Source: Ilumatobacter fluminis
GTDB taxonomy: Bacteria > Actinomycetota > Acidimicrobiia > Acidimicrobiales > Ilumatobacteraceae
Length of the DNA: 64,000 nucleotides
Assembly (NCBI RefSeq): GCF_004364865.1
Contig: NZ_SOAU01000001.1
Coordinates: 2,326,001 to 2,390,000 of the forward strand
Reading direction: 5' to 3'
The translations under genes were made by a program, and so were the position numbers. Below the pieces are notes generated by a model that searched no databases, had not been told where the DNA came from, and saw nothing but the letters and a program-made list of their open reading frames with translations. Each line of letters begins with the position of its first letter. The stretch's first letter is position 1. Below are positions 1 through 8,479 of the stretch, one piece after another.

Positions 1-154
1 GATGCCGTGGAAGGAGACCGCTCAGCACGACGAGCTGCTCGACATCGTCGTGCGGCAGCAGCCGGAGTTCGGGCGCGTGCACTATCCCGCGAAGGTGCGC
101 CGGTTCGAGGCGGCCGCCGCCGACCTCAGCGGCGGAGCTGGCCACGGGGAGTGA
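1..154 (+). CDS. C-terminal end of an unidentified protein (partial)
   Basis: The frame starting at base 2 is open from the window edge to a TGA at 152-154 and gives 50 residues, beginning MPWKETAQHDELLDIVVRQQ. The start lies outside the window. I do not recognise the family. Its last 29 bases overlap, tail to tail, the end of the folB-folK gene on the other strand. Short convergent overlaps of this kind occur elsewhere in the window (4968-4971), which makes it acceptable, but codon evidence over 50 residues is thin. Confidence 0.4.
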   Translation, partial: MPWKETAQHDELLDIVVRQQPEFGRVHYPAKVRRFEAAAADLSGGAGHGE

Positions 155-965
155 CCTCGTCGGGCGGCAACGTGTCTCGCCACCCGTCCGGACAACGCTC
201 TGGTGCGACCTCTTCGAGCGGCGTGAGCACGAACCGACGCTCGAAGATGCGCGGGTGCGGCACGAGGAGCTCGGGCGACGAGATCGTCACGTCGTCGTAG
301 AACAGCACGTCGAGATCGAGCGTGCGAGGCCCCCAGTGCACGACGCGCTGGCGGGCGGCGTTGGCCTCGATTCGTTGACAGCGGCGGAGCAGTGCGAACG
401 GATCGAGTGCCGTCTCGATCTTGACGACCATGTTCAGGTAGGCACCCTGCTCGGGGCCACCCACCGGGGCCGTCTCGAACACCTGCGACTGCGCCACGAC
501 CCGGTCGAGTGAGTCGACGGCCAGACGCAGGAATCCTTCGCGGTCGCCGAGGTTGGACCCGAGGGCGATGATCGCCTCGTGCGGCCGCAGCATCGGGATG
601 TCGACATCGGAACGGCGTCGGTGCAGGGTGACCGCCGTGCTCTCGAGTGCCGTCGGCACCGGCGGGCGGAGTTTGGTCACGGTGACGTCGACCGCCTCGA
701 CGCGGTCGAACCGCAGTGTGTTGCGGGCGATCTCGTCGGCGAGTCGCTCGAGGAGCACGAACTTGTTGTCGGCCGCCATGGCGGCGATTTCGTCGGCGAC
801 GAGGCCGTAGTTGACGGTGTCGTCGAGCTCGTCGGAAATGCCGGCCTCGGTGAGGTCGACGTGGAGGTCGAGATCGACCCGAATCGGTTGCGCCTGCTCT
901 TGTTCGTGGGGCAGTGCGCCGATGACGGTGAGCACGCGCAGGTCCCGGATGTGGATCAGATCCAT
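126..965 (-). CDS. folKB: Bifunctional dihydroneopterin aldolase / HPPK (FolB-FolK fusion)
   Basis: 279 aa. Residues 1-118 are dihydroneopterin aldolase (starts MDLIHIRDLRVLTVIG; contains VNYGLVADEIAAM). Residues from about 128 are 6-hydroxymethyl-7,8-dihydropterin pyrophosphokinase, with ALGSNLGDRE and the family signature GPRTLDLDVLFYDD. The two domains catalyse consecutive cytoplasmic steps of tetrahydrofolate synthesis. ATG 965 is chosen because it begins the aldolase domain and GAGAGG lies a few bases upstream; the longer open frame beyond it is read-through of the divergent gene. Fusions of these two enzymes are known in several bacteria. Its promoter must lie in the 85-bp gap shared with the divergent phosphatase gene at 1051. 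Confidence 0.93.
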   Translation of the reverse strand: MDLIHIRDLRVLTVIGALPHEQEQAQPIRVDLDLHVDLTEAGISDELDDTVNYGLVADEIAAMAADNKFVLLERLADEIARNTLRFDRVEAVDVTVTKLRPPVPTALESTAVTLHRRRSDVDIPMLRPHEAIIALGSNLGDREGFLRLAVDSLDRVVAQSQVFETAPVGGPEQGAYLNMVVKIETALDPFALLRRCQRIEANAARQRVVHWGPRTLDLDVLFYDDVTISSPELLVPHPRIFERRFVLTPLEEVAPERCPDGWRDTLPPDEVTPRGQLRR

Positions 966-1037
966 CGGTGGCCTCTCTGGTGGGTTGTGCAGTTCAAGGA
1001 TACGAGACCGTCGGATATTCCCGGGTATCGGCTCCCG

Positions 1038-1043
1038 TAGGCT
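1038..1043 (+). promoter_or_regulatory. -10 element TAGGCT, leaderless phosphatase promoter
   Basis: TAGGCT ends 7 nt before GTG 1051, so transcription should begin at or next to the start codon. No clear -35 is visible. Confidence 0.5.
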
Positions 1044-1050
1044 CTCTACG

Positions 1051-1698
1051 GTGCGAACGACCGAAACGGATGCGAACGTCGATCTCGTGCTGGTCCGACA
1101 CGGCCAGAGCGAGTGGAACGCCGTTCGTCGCTGGCAAGGCACGGCCGACCCGCCACTCACCGAACTCGGCCGCGACCAGGCGAAGGCGCAGGCCGAATGG
1201 CTCGCCGAACTCGGCGACGAATGGGCGGGCGTCTGGGCGAGTCCACTCGAACGCGCCGCGCACACCGCCGCAATCATCGCCGACCATCTCGGCCTGCCGG
1301 CACCGCTCCACGACGTCCGTCTCGAGGAGGCGTACGCCGGTGAGTGGGAGGGCATGACGCCGACCGAGATCGAACGCGAATGGCCCGGCTACCTGACCCG
1401 GAACGACCGACCGCCGTCGTTCGAACCCGATCCGGTGGTGCGCGAACGCGCCTGGTCGGCGCTCGTCGAGATCGCCGACGCCGCCGTCGGACGCGGCTCG
1501 GCGCTGGTGGTCACGCATTCGGGCCTGATGCGACGGGTCTCCGAACTCCACGGGTACGGCGAGGTCGCCGTTCCGAACCTCGGCGGCTACCGCCTCGCGA
1601 CCGAGCTAGACGGCGACGGCTGGCGCGTGACCGATCTGAAGGTCTTCGAACCGCTGATCGCGTCACCGGCGCGGCCGCACCGCACCCACGTCGACTGA
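1051..1698 (+). CDS. Histidine phosphatase family protein
   Basis: 215 aa. The phosphohistidine motif LVRHGQSEWN lies near the N terminus, followed by the second-half catalytic features EEAYAGEWEG and VVTHSGLMRR (second active-site His). This is the phosphoglycerate-mutase-like branch 1 fold; members act on phosphosugars, cobalamin or nucleotide precursors or proteins, and the sequence does not fix the substrate. The GTG at 1051 is selected because the RHG motif follows about 15 residues later and a TAGGCT -10 ends 7 nt upstream. It is transcribed divergently from folKB and ends 18 bp from the convergent DUF2510 gene. Confidence 0.85.
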   Translation: MRTTETDANVDLVLVRHGQSEWNAVRRWQGTADPPLTELGRDQAKAQAEWLAELGDEWAGVWASPLERAAHTAAIIADHLGLPAPLHDVRLEEAYAGEWEGMTPTEIEREWPGYLTRNDRPPSFEPDPVVRERAWSALVEIADAAVGRGSALVVTHSGLMRRVSELHGYGEVAVPNLGGYRLATELDGDGWRVTDLKVFEPLIASPARPHRTHVD

Positions 1699-1716
1699 AC
1701 GAGAGCTGCGTGGTGA

Positions 1717-2262
1717 TCAGCCGGTCAGGTCGATCACGTCACCGGGGTCGCCGAGTCCGGCACCGTTCTGCTCGTTGAGGTTGTCGCTGATGTTGTCGAT
1801 GCGGTCGCCGATCCAGTCGAACATGCTCTTCTGGGCGAACACCTGGAACGCGAACCAGGCCGCCGCGAACAACACGATCAGGATGCCGATCCGCCGGAAC
1901 CACTTGGTCGCCTTGATCGTGTACTCGCTGATCAGCGGCTGGAAGCTGTTCGCAGCCGAACGCGCTTGGGCGCCGAACATCTGGGCGGCCCGTTCGGCCT
2001 CGGCACGGGCCGCCATGCGAACCTGTTCGACCACGGCCTGGGTGTCGACGTTCGGGTTGCCGAGACCGGGATCGTCGGGCACCCAGCGATGGCTGCCCGA
2101 CGAATGGCCGCTCTTCACCTCGGCTTCGATCGTCTCGACGAAGTTCTCGATCGGACGCATGCGGTAGCGGTCGGACCAGTCGGTCCCCTCCCACCAGCGC
2201 AGGCGCGAGCCGCCCTCGGGGTCGGGGTACCACCCGGCCTGAGGTGCGTCTTCGATCCGCAT
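1717..2262 (-). CDS. DUF2510 membrane protein
   Basis: 181 aa. The N terminus has a DUF2510 motif, GWYPDPEGGSRLRWWEGTDW, a small Trp-rich module common in actinobacterial membrane proteins. A single membrane helix lies near residues 123-145 (IGILIVLFAAAWFAFQVFA), so the N-terminal module should be cytoplasmic with an extracytoplasmic tail of about 35 residues. It is the last gene of an operon with the SPFH and NfeD genes, only 3 bp after the SPFH stop. Function is unknown; the context suggests a membrane-microdomain accessory. Confidence 0.7.
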   Translation of the reverse strand: MRIEDAPQAGWYPDPEGGSRLRWWEGTDWSDRYRMRPIENFVETIEAEVKSGHSSGSHRWVPDDPGLGNPNVDTQAVVEQVRMAARAEAERAAQMFGAQARSAANSFQPLISEYTIKATKWFRRIGILIVLFAAAWFAFQVFAQKSMFDWIGDRIDNISDNLNEQNGAGLGDPGDVIDLTG

Positions 2263-2265
2263 CGG

Positions 2266-3285
2266 TCAGGCCTCGGGTGGGAGATCGACCCGTTCGACCG
2301 GGTCGGGGATCGGAAGTCCGTCCTTCGGGCGGACGGCGTCGGTGGAGTCGTCGGGGCGGATCGCCTCGGTGATCGCGCTCACCGTGCCGAGCAGTCCCGA
2401 GAACTCGGTCGGGATGACCAACTTCGTGGCCCGGCCGTCGCCGATCCGCTCCAACGCGGCGAGGTACTCGACGGTGAGGACGTTCTTGTCGGCGTTGGCT
2501 TCCTTGATGCCGATCAGGCGGGCCTTCGCAGCGTCGCCTTCGCCCTCGCCGACGAACTGCAGGCGCAGCTTCTCGGCCTTGGCGCGGAGCTCGATCGCCT
2601 GCGCGTCGCCCTGTGCGTCGAGGATCGCCGATTCCTTGCGGCCCTCAGCCGCGAGCACCGCCGACTGCTTCTCGCCGTCGGCACGGGCGATCGCCGCCTC
2701 ACGGTAGCCCTGGGCCTCGGTGACGGTGGCTCGACGGTCGCGCTCGGCACGCATCTGGGCGTGCATCGCCGACACGACTTCGGGCGGCGGATCGATGCGC
2801 TGGATCTCGACTCGGACGACCCGCACACCCCACTTGTCGGTGGCGTCGTCGAGCACTTCGCGGAGCTGGGTGTTGATCGTGTCGCGAGAGGTGAGCGCAC
2901 GGTCGAGTTCGAGGTCGCCGATCAGGTTGCGGAGGTTGGTCTGGGCGAGCTTCGTGATAGCCGTGAAGAAGTCGGCCACGTTGTAGACGAGCCGCTGTGG
3001 GTCGGTCGCCTCGTAGTAGACGACGGCGTCGACGCTGACGACGACGTTGTCGGCGGTGATCACTTCCTGCGGCGGCACGTCGACGACCTGCTCACGCATG
3101 TCGATCAGCTGCATCGTCTCGATGAAGGGGACGATCAGCTGCAGACCCGGTGTCTTGGTGTCTTTGTACTTGCCGAGGCGTTCGACCAGACCCCGCTGGT
3201 ACGGACGCACGATCTTCACCGCCGAGGCGACTGCTGCGAGCAGGATGATCGCCAGTGCGATGATGAGGATGACGACGACGGTCAT
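2266..3285 (-). CDS. SPFH/Band 7 (paraslipin/QmcA-type) membrane protein
   Basis: 339 aa. An N-terminal membrane anchor (VVVILIIALAIILLAAVASA) is followed by a Band 7 domain starting IVRPYQRGLVERLGKY, with typical blocks DVPPQEVITADNVVVSVDAVVYY (shortened here) and DPQRLVYNV. The region after about residue 185 is rich in Ala/Glu/Arg and should form the usual coiled coil. Such proteins assemble rings or cages on the inner face of the membrane and partner with NfeD proteins, whose gene lies 10 bp upstream in the same operon. A C-terminal tail rich in Pro/Asp ends the protein. Confidence 0.88.
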   Translation of the reverse strand: MTVVVILIIALAIILLAAVASAVKIVRPYQRGLVERLGKYKDTKTPGLQLIVPFIETMQLIDMREQVVDVPPQEVITADNVVVSVDAVVYYEATDPQRLVYNVADFFTAITKLAQTNLRNLIGDLELDRALTSRDTINTQLREVLDDATDKWGVRVVRVEIQRIDPPPEVVSAMHAQMRAERDRRATVTEAQGYREAAIARADGEKQSAVLAAEGRKESAILDAQGDAQAIELRAKAEKLRLQFVGEGEGDAAKARLIGIKEANADKNVLTVEYLAALERIGDGRATKLVIPTEFSGLLGTVSAITEAIRPDDSTDAVRPKDGLPIPDPVERVDLPPEA

Positions 3286-3295
3286 GGGTGGCTCC

Positions 3296-3799
3296 TTACT
3301 GAGTGGTACCCGCCGACCCGCCGGCGGGCTCGATCACGACTCGGGTCCCGCGCACCGAGACGATGCGCACTTGTTCGCCTTCGGCGTAGGGGCGGTTGGC
3401 GTCGACGACGCCCCACACCTCGCCTTCGACGGTGACCCGACCGCGACGATCGGTGTCCATCGGATCGACGGGCGTCGTGACGATGCCTGCCAGTCCGACG
3501 AGTCGTTCTGCGCCCACGCCCGGTGTCATGGCGTGGGTCTTCATGAAGCGTTGCGCCCACTTGTAGAGGCCGGCGAACACGAGTGCGCCGCCGAACACGA
3601 AGACGGCCCACTGGATCTCGATCGAGACGTCGTAGAAGGCCAGGATCGCGGCGACGAAGGCGGAGACGGCCCAGGGCAGGATGATGAACGATCCGCCGAC
3701 GACGACGAGCTCCACCAGTGCGAACAACACGGCGGTGCCGAGCCAGATCCAGGGCCACACGTCGAGGTCGATCCCCAAGTCGAGAACCCCGAGCAACAT
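3296..3799 (-). CDS. NfeD family membrane protein
   Basis: 167 aa from ATG 3799. Several hydrophobic helices (WIWLGTAVLFALVELVVVGG, FIILPWAVSAFVAAILAF, AVFVFGGALVFAGLY) are followed by a C-terminal OB-fold: GLAGIVTTPVDP, GRVTVEGEVWGVVD, EGEQVRIVSVRGTRVVIEP. This is the short NfeD form without the ClpP-like protease domain. It heads the NfeD-SPFH-DUF2510 operon, the standard pairing of an OB-fold partner with its Band 7 protein. An in-frame upstream start at 3850 would add an unlike, Arg-rich stretch; ATG 3799 is preferred because TATGGT ends exactly 6 nt upstream. Confidence 0.85.
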   Translation of the reverse strand: MLLGVLDLGIDLDVWPWIWLGTAVLFALVELVVVGGSFIILPWAVSAFVAAILAFYDVSIEIQWAVFVFGGALVFAGLYKWAQRFMKTHAMTPGVGAERLVGLAGIVTTPVDPMDTDRRGRVTVEGEVWGVVDANRPYAEGEQVRIVSVRGTRVVIEPAGGSAGTTQ

Positions 3800-3805
3800 G
3801 GCTCC

Positions 3806-3811
3806 ACCATA
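3806..3811 (-). promoter_or_regulatory. -10 element TATGGT, NfeD operon
   Basis: TATGGT on the minus strand ends 6 nt before ATG 3799, a leaderless arrangement for the three-gene membrane operon. Confidence 0.5.
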
Positions 3812-3915
3812 GGAGCGCTGCGTGACGAATTGGCGACATATTCGTGACATCGGCCCAGGTCGGCACGACCCGATCGGTCCGCGGCCACGGCGTTCGGGTT
3901 TGGGAGGATGAGCCG

Positions 3916-4971
3916 GTGAAGGCCTCGGAGATCAGTCTCGGTATTGCGCTCGTCGCAGTACTCGTGGCGCTCGTCGCTGCCGTGGCACTGGCCCGGCAAC
4001 GGCCTCGGGCCGTGAGGGCGGCGCAGTCGCGTCATCCGGCTGCGACACCGCCGGTGTCGCTGTCGCTGGTTCGTGAGGGACGCGACGCCCACTGGCGGGT
4101 GGAGGTTCGGTCGAGCGCCCCTCGGACGTCGGTCGACATCCTCAGCTATCGGGCCGCCGGCTCGGGCGGGGTCTGGGAGAACGAGCCGATCATCGAGCCG
4201 ATCGTGCTCCAGCCGGGCGGTTGGGCGGTCCTCCCGAGCGTCGTGGTCGGCCGAGCGCCGACCTACGACGTCGTGATGGGCTGGACCGAACACCGACCCG
4301 ACGGCGACCACACGGGCTCGGGCACCTTCACCGTCCACGAATCAGGACCCGTCGTCGCCGCTTCCGCGGGTCGACACGGTGGTTGGATCGTCACGGCGGT
4401 CGCGATCGGCCTGCTGTTGCTCGTCGCCGGCGCGGTCGTGGTGTCCGAACTACTCGACGGATCCGACGGCGAGATCGCCACCACTCCCCCGCCCACATCA
4501 CCGCCGACGTCGCCCAGCACCGAGGCGACCACGCCGACGAGCGTGCCCGCCAGCATCGCGGCGACCACGGTCGCGACGACGGCTGCGACGGCACCGCCCG
4601 CCACGACCACGGCGCCGACCACCGTGGCACCGACCACGGTGGCACCGGCGACCACGATGTCCACGACCTCGACGACAGCGTCGGTGCCGACCGGCCCGAC
4701 GGTGGTCGCCGTCGGGCGGATCGAGGACTGCCGGTTCGGGAGCGACTGTCTGGTCGTCGGCTTCCTCATCGACGGCTTCGACGTCGCCCCGACCGAGTAC
4801 GTGTGCGAGTTCGCCGACGGCGATCGCATCACGTTCGGGTTCGTCGGAGGCGGCGCCGGAACCGCCTGCAGCGCTCGCAGCGCCGATCCGTCGATCACGA
4901 TCGAGGTCGCCGGGGCGCGTTCCAACACGGTCACGCCCGACGACCTCGGACCGATCGACCCGGCCGGTTAG
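3916..4971 (+). CDS. Thr/Pro-rich membrane protein with C-terminal four-Cys domain
   Basis: 351 aa. A first membrane helix (ISLGIALVAVLVALVAAVALA, interrupted) lies at the N terminus; then a globular beta-rich part, a second helix near residue 160 (IVTAVAIGLLLLVAGAVVV), a Thr/Pro/Ala linker of about 80 residues, and a C-terminal domain with Cys spaced C-x5-C, then VCEFADG and a fourth Cys. The same C-terminal domain ends the protein at 47060-48109. GTG 3916 is chosen: it directly precedes the first helix and GGAGG sits 9 bases before it. The stop overlaps that of the MMPL gene by 4 bp. No function is known; a secreted or envelope-exposed module on a flexible stalk is inferred. Confidence 0.7.
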   Translation: MKASEISLGIALVAVLVALVAAVALARQRPRAVRAAQSRHPAATPPVSLSLVREGRDAHWRVEVRSSAPRTSVDILSYRAAGSGGVWENEPIIEPIVLQPGGWAVLPSVVVGRAPTYDVVMGWTEHRPDGDHTGSGTFTVHESGPVVAASAGRHGGWIVTAVAIGLLLLVAGAVVVSELLDGSDGEIATTPPPTSPPTSPSTEATTPTSVPASIAATTVATTAATAPPATTTAPTTVAPTTVAPATTMSTTSTTASVPTGPTVVAVGRIEDCRFGSDCLVVGFLIDGFDVAPTEYVCEFADGDRITFGFVGGGAGTACSARSADPSITIEVAGARSNTVTPDDLGPIDPAG

Positions 4972-7142
4972 ACCGTCACGAGTTCGGCGTCCCGGTCGGA
5001 CGGCACGTCCTCGAACTCCTGCTCGGGCAAACCGGCGACGCCTTCCATGTCGACCGCCGGCAGGCGTCGGTCGAGCCAGTCGGGCAGCCACCAGTTGGCA
5101 TCGCCCATCAGCGTCATCGTGGCCGGCACGAGGATGCAACGCACGATCGTGGCGTCGACCAGGATCGCCGTCGCCAGACCGAGGCCGAACATCTTGGTGA
5201 CCGGGTCGTCGCCGAGGACGAATCCACCGAAGACCGAGATCATGATCAGGGCGGCCGACGTGATGACACGCGCGGTGGAGGCGAGACCGGCGATCACCGA
5301 TGCGTCGTTGTCGCCGGTGGCGACGTACTCCTCCCGCACTCTCGACAGGAGGAAAACCTCGTAGTCCATCGACAGGCCGAACAGGACGGCGAACATGAAC
5401 ATCGGGATGAACGACACGATCGGCACGGTGGTCTCGAGCCCGATCAGCTCCTTGCCCCACCCCCACTGGAACACCATCACCAGCACGCCGTACGCGGCGC
5501 CGATGCTCAGCAGGTTCAGGACCGCCGCCTTCAACGGGACGAGGATCGACCGGAAGACGATCGTGAGGAGGAGGAACGACAGCACGATCACAGCGGCGAT
5601 GAACCAGGGCAGCCGGTCGCTCACCCGCATGGCGACGTCACCGAAGTTGGCCGTCTGGCCGCCGACGTGGGCGGTGGCCGTCGTGCCGTCGACGGCGTCG
5701 GGCAGCACCTCGGCGCGGAGGCGCTCCACGGTCTCGAACGTCGCGTCGTCCTGCGGCGCCGAGGTCGGGAAGGCGATCACGGTGCCGACGGCCGGACCGA
5801 TCTCCGGAGGGGCGACCGCGGCGATCCCGGGGTCGGTGGCGACGGCCGCGGCGACGTCGTCGACGACGGTGACGTCGCCACCGTGATCGACGGCGACGAC
5901 CAGCGGACCGTTGATGCCGGCACCGAAGCCGTCGGCGACGAGGTCGTAGGCGCGTCGCTGCGTCGTCGATTCGGGTTGGGTGCCCTCGTCGGGGAAGCCG
6001 AGTTGGAGGGCGAGCACCGGGGCGGTCATGGCCAACAGCGCGACGGTGGTCACGATTGCGTACGGCCACGCATGTCGGGTGACGTGGTTGCCCCACCGTC
6101 GCCAACCCGGGCCGACGTCGCCGGCCGCGTGGCCACGTCGGTGAATGCCGAACCGGTTGATCGAATGCCCACTGAGGCCGAGGAACGCCGGCAGGATCGT
6201 GATCGACGCGATCACCATGATCGCGACGATGACCGAGGTGGCGATGCCGGCGGCCGTCATGAAGGGAACGCCGGCGACGCCGAGCCCGAGGATCGCGATC
6301 ACGACGGTGCCGCCCGCGAACACGACCGCTTGGCCGGCCGTGGCCACGGCACGTCCGGCTGCGTCGGGCACGGTCGAACCCTCCGCCAGGAACTCGCGGT
6401 GTCGGGTGACGAGGAAGAGTGCGTAGTCGATGCCGACGCCGAGACCGATCATCGTGCCGAGCTGCGGCGCCCAGCTCGGGATCATCACGACGTGGCTGAT
6501 CAAGGGCATCGCGGCGACGCCGAGCACGAGGCCGAAGATCGCCATGCCGATCGGCAGACCCATCGCGATCACCGACCCGAAGGCGACCAGCAGGATGACG
6601 ATCGCCGCCGCGATCCCGATCATCTCGGCGGCGCTGCCGCCGGCTTCCTCGTAGGCGAAGAACAGGTCGCCGCCGGCTTCGACTTCCATCGGCAGTTCGG
6701 CTCGGGTCTCCGACACGACGTCCTTCAGCTCGTCGAGGTCGTCCATCGCCAGCTGGTCGAGCACCGGGTACTGGATCGTCAGCATGGCGATGCCGCCATC
6801 GGGCGAGATGGTCTCTTCGACGCCGATGGCGCTGTCGAGCCCGTCGAGCCGCGACCGGAGCTGGTCGAGTGCCGAGCGGGCGTCGGGGGTCGAGAAGTCG
6901 TCACCTGACGTGGGCGTGGCGACGACACGCGCCGTCAGTCCGGCTCGGTCGGAGGAGGCGGATTCGAGCAGTTCGGTCGCGCGCTGCGAGTCGACGCCGG
7001 GCACGTCGAAGCTGTCCTCCATCTCTCGTCCGACACCGATCGAGGCGACGACGATGACGATCGCGGCGGCCGCCCAGACGGCGATCACGAGCCAGGGGCG
7101 CTCGGCGCTACGGCGACCGAGGCGATACAGGAACGAAGACAC
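4968..7142 (-). CDS. MMPL/RND-family transporter
   Basis: 724 aa from GTG 7142, which follows AAAGGACC. The protein shows the duplicated RND plan: helix 1 (PWLVIAVWAAAAIVIVVAS), a large extracytoplasmic loop, five helices, then a repeat with a second loop and five more helices. Blocks such as MIGLGVGIDYALFLVTRHRE and LFGLSMDYEVFLLSRVREEY are the two conserved MMPL motifs, with Asp-Tyr pairs of the proton relay. Relatives move lipids or drugs across the inner membrane with the proton gradient; the cargo cannot be read here. It is divergent from a two-component system 170 bp away, which makes that pair a plausible regulator. Confidence 0.88.
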   Translation of the reverse strand: MSSFLYRLGRRSAERPWLVIAVWAAAAIVIVVASIGVGREMEDSFDVPGVDSQRATELLESASSDRAGLTARVVATPTSGDDFSTPDARSALDQLRSRLDGLDSAIGVEETISPDGGIAMLTIQYPVLDQLAMDDLDELKDVVSETRAELPMEVEAGGDLFFAYEEAGGSAAEMIGIAAAIVILLVAFGSVIAMGLPIGMAIFGLVLGVAAMPLISHVVMIPSWAPQLGTMIGLGVGIDYALFLVTRHREFLAEGSTVPDAAGRAVATAGQAVVFAGGTVVIAILGLGVAGVPFMTAAGIATSVIVAIMVIASITILPAFLGLSGHSINRFGIHRRGHAAGDVGPGWRRWGNHVTRHAWPYAIVTTVALLAMTAPVLALQLGFPDEGTQPESTTQRRAYDLVADGFGAGINGPLVVAVDHGGDVTVVDDVAAAVATDPGIAAVAPPEIGPAVGTVIAFPTSAPQDDATFETVERLRAEVLPDAVDGTTATAHVGGQTANFGDVAMRVSDRLPWFIAAVIVLSFLLLTIVFRSILVPLKAAVLNLLSIGAAYGVLVMVFQWGWGKELIGLETTVPIVSFIPMFMFAVLFGLSMDYEVFLLSRVREEYVATGDNDASVIAGLASTARVITSAALIMISVFGGFVLGDDPVTKMFGLGLATAILVDATIVRCILVPATMTLMGDANWWLPDWLDRRLPAVDMEGVAGLPEQEFEDVPSDRDAELVTV

Positions 7143-7300
7143 GGTGGGTCCTTTCGGGTGGAGACGCGCTCGTCGATCGAGCCATCCGATCGTGCGCCTC
7201 GACGCCCGTGCGGGCATCGGTTGATCGGTCGCAATCCGACCGTCCGTCCGGGTGGATCCGTCTCGTCCTTTCGGCCGATTCGGCGTTCGCTGCGGTTCCC

Positions 7301-7306
7301 TACGAT
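7301..7306 (+). promoter_or_regulatory. -10 element TACGAT, leaderless histidine kinase promoter
   Basis: TACGAT ends 6 nt before GTG 7313 and supports that start over in-frame upstream codons. Confidence 0.5.
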
Positions 7307-7312
7307 GTCCGG

Positions 7313-8479
7313 GTGCAACTTCCGCCGGCGCTGCGCGCCTATCTGGCCGAGCCGGCCGTGCCCGACCCGCCTCGTCGGGTCTGGCGCGATTGGGTGCTCG
7401 TCGGTGCGGCGTCGATCTCCGCCGTCCTCGAGGCGACGTTGCGGACCGACGAGGAGTGGCAGTCGTTCCCCGTCGCCTGGCGTTGGGCCGAGCTCGCCGT
7501 CTTCTTCCTCGCCGTCCCGATCGCACTCCTCGTGCGACGCACCCACCCCCTCTTCGCCGTGCTGTGGGGGTTCATCACGACGCTGCTCTTCGCCGCCGTC
7601 GCATCACAGGTCGCCGATGCGTACGGCGGGTTGGTCACGACGGCAGTCGTCCTGATCACGGTCTATTCGCTGTACCGCTGGGGTTCGGGCCGCGACGGTG
7701 TCGTCGGCATGGTGGTCGTCCTCCTGGCCGGCGTCGTCGGGAACCTGTCCGATCCGAGCTCGACGATCGGCGAATGGATCGGCGGCTACGTCGTCCTGAG
7801 CCTGCCGGTCACCCTGGGCCTGGTGGCCCGCTACCGCGGCTCGGCGCAGGCGCGTGCGGTGGAGGCGGCCAAGGCACACGAGCGAGAAGAGCTGGCGCGG
7901 GAGCTGCACGACACGGTCGCTCACCACGTGTCGGCGATCGCGGTGCAGGCGCAGGCCGGTCGGGCGCTGGCGTCGTCCGATCCCGAACGGGCACTGGCCG
8001 TGTTGGGCGTGATCGAGGAGGCGGCGTCGCGTACGCTCGCCGAAATGCGGGCGATGGTCGGCACGCTCCGGCGAGGTGCGGTCGATCTGGCGCCGCAACA
8101 GGGCGTTGCCGACCTGCAGACGCTCGCTCGCGACAGCCACAGCGGCGTGCCGATCGAGGTCTGCGTCGCTCCGGGCCTCGACGGCCTCGGCCCGGCGGTC
8201 GACGCGGCGTTGTTCCGCATCGCTCAGGAGTCGATCACCAACGCCGTCCGGCACGCCAAGCACGCCACCAAGGTCGTGGTGCGGGTCGACCCCGAGGGTG
8301 ACGGCGTCCGCCTCACCGTGCAGGACGACGGTGATCTCCCGCTCGGCCGCCGTGGCGAGGGCTTCGGGTTGCTCGGGATGGCCGAACGCGCCGAGCTGCT
8401 CGGTGGTGAGTTCGTCGCCGGCCCGGGTGGACGACGAGGCTGGCGGGTCGAGGCCGTCCTGCCGAGGAGTACGAGATGA
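7313..8479 (+). CDS. Sensor histidine kinase, NarL/DesK (HisKA_3) type
   Basis: 388 aa. About five membrane helices fill residues 30-180 with almost no extracytoplasmic loop, so the signal is probably sensed in the membrane. The HisKA_3 dimerisation domain has the H-box ELHDTVAHHVSAI, with His199 as predicted phospho-acceptor. The ATPase domain has an N-box (RIAQESITNAVRHA) and a G-box (GRRGEGFGLLGMAERAELLGG). The stop overlaps the response-regulator start by 4 bp (ATGA), so the pair is translationally coupled. It is divergent from the MMPL gene; control of that exporter is inferred from position only. Confidence 0.9.
   Translation: MQLPPALRAYLAEPAVPDPPRRVWRDWVLVGAASISAVLEATLRTDEEWQSFPVAWRWAELAVFFLAVPIALLVRRTHPLFAVLWGFITTLLFAAVASQVADAYGGLVTTAVVLITVYSLYRWGSGRDGVVGMVVVLLAGVVGNLSDPSSTIGEWIGGYVVLSLPVTLGLVARYRGSAQARAVEAAKAHEREELARELHDTVAHHVSAIAVQAQAGRALASSDPERALAVLGVIEEAASRTLAEMRAMVGTLRRGAVDLAPQQGVADLQTLARDSHSGVPIEVCVAPGLDGLGPAVDAALFRIAQESITNAVRHAKHATKVVVRVDPEGDGVRLTVQDDGDLPLGRRGEGFGLLGMAERAELLGGEFVAGPGGRRGWRVEAVLPRSTR

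Noticed and set aside
4221-6908. Open plus-strand frame of 895 codons
   Set aside because: Runs through the Thr-rich gene in another frame and opposite to the MMPL gene; composition is His/Arg/Asp-rich noise.
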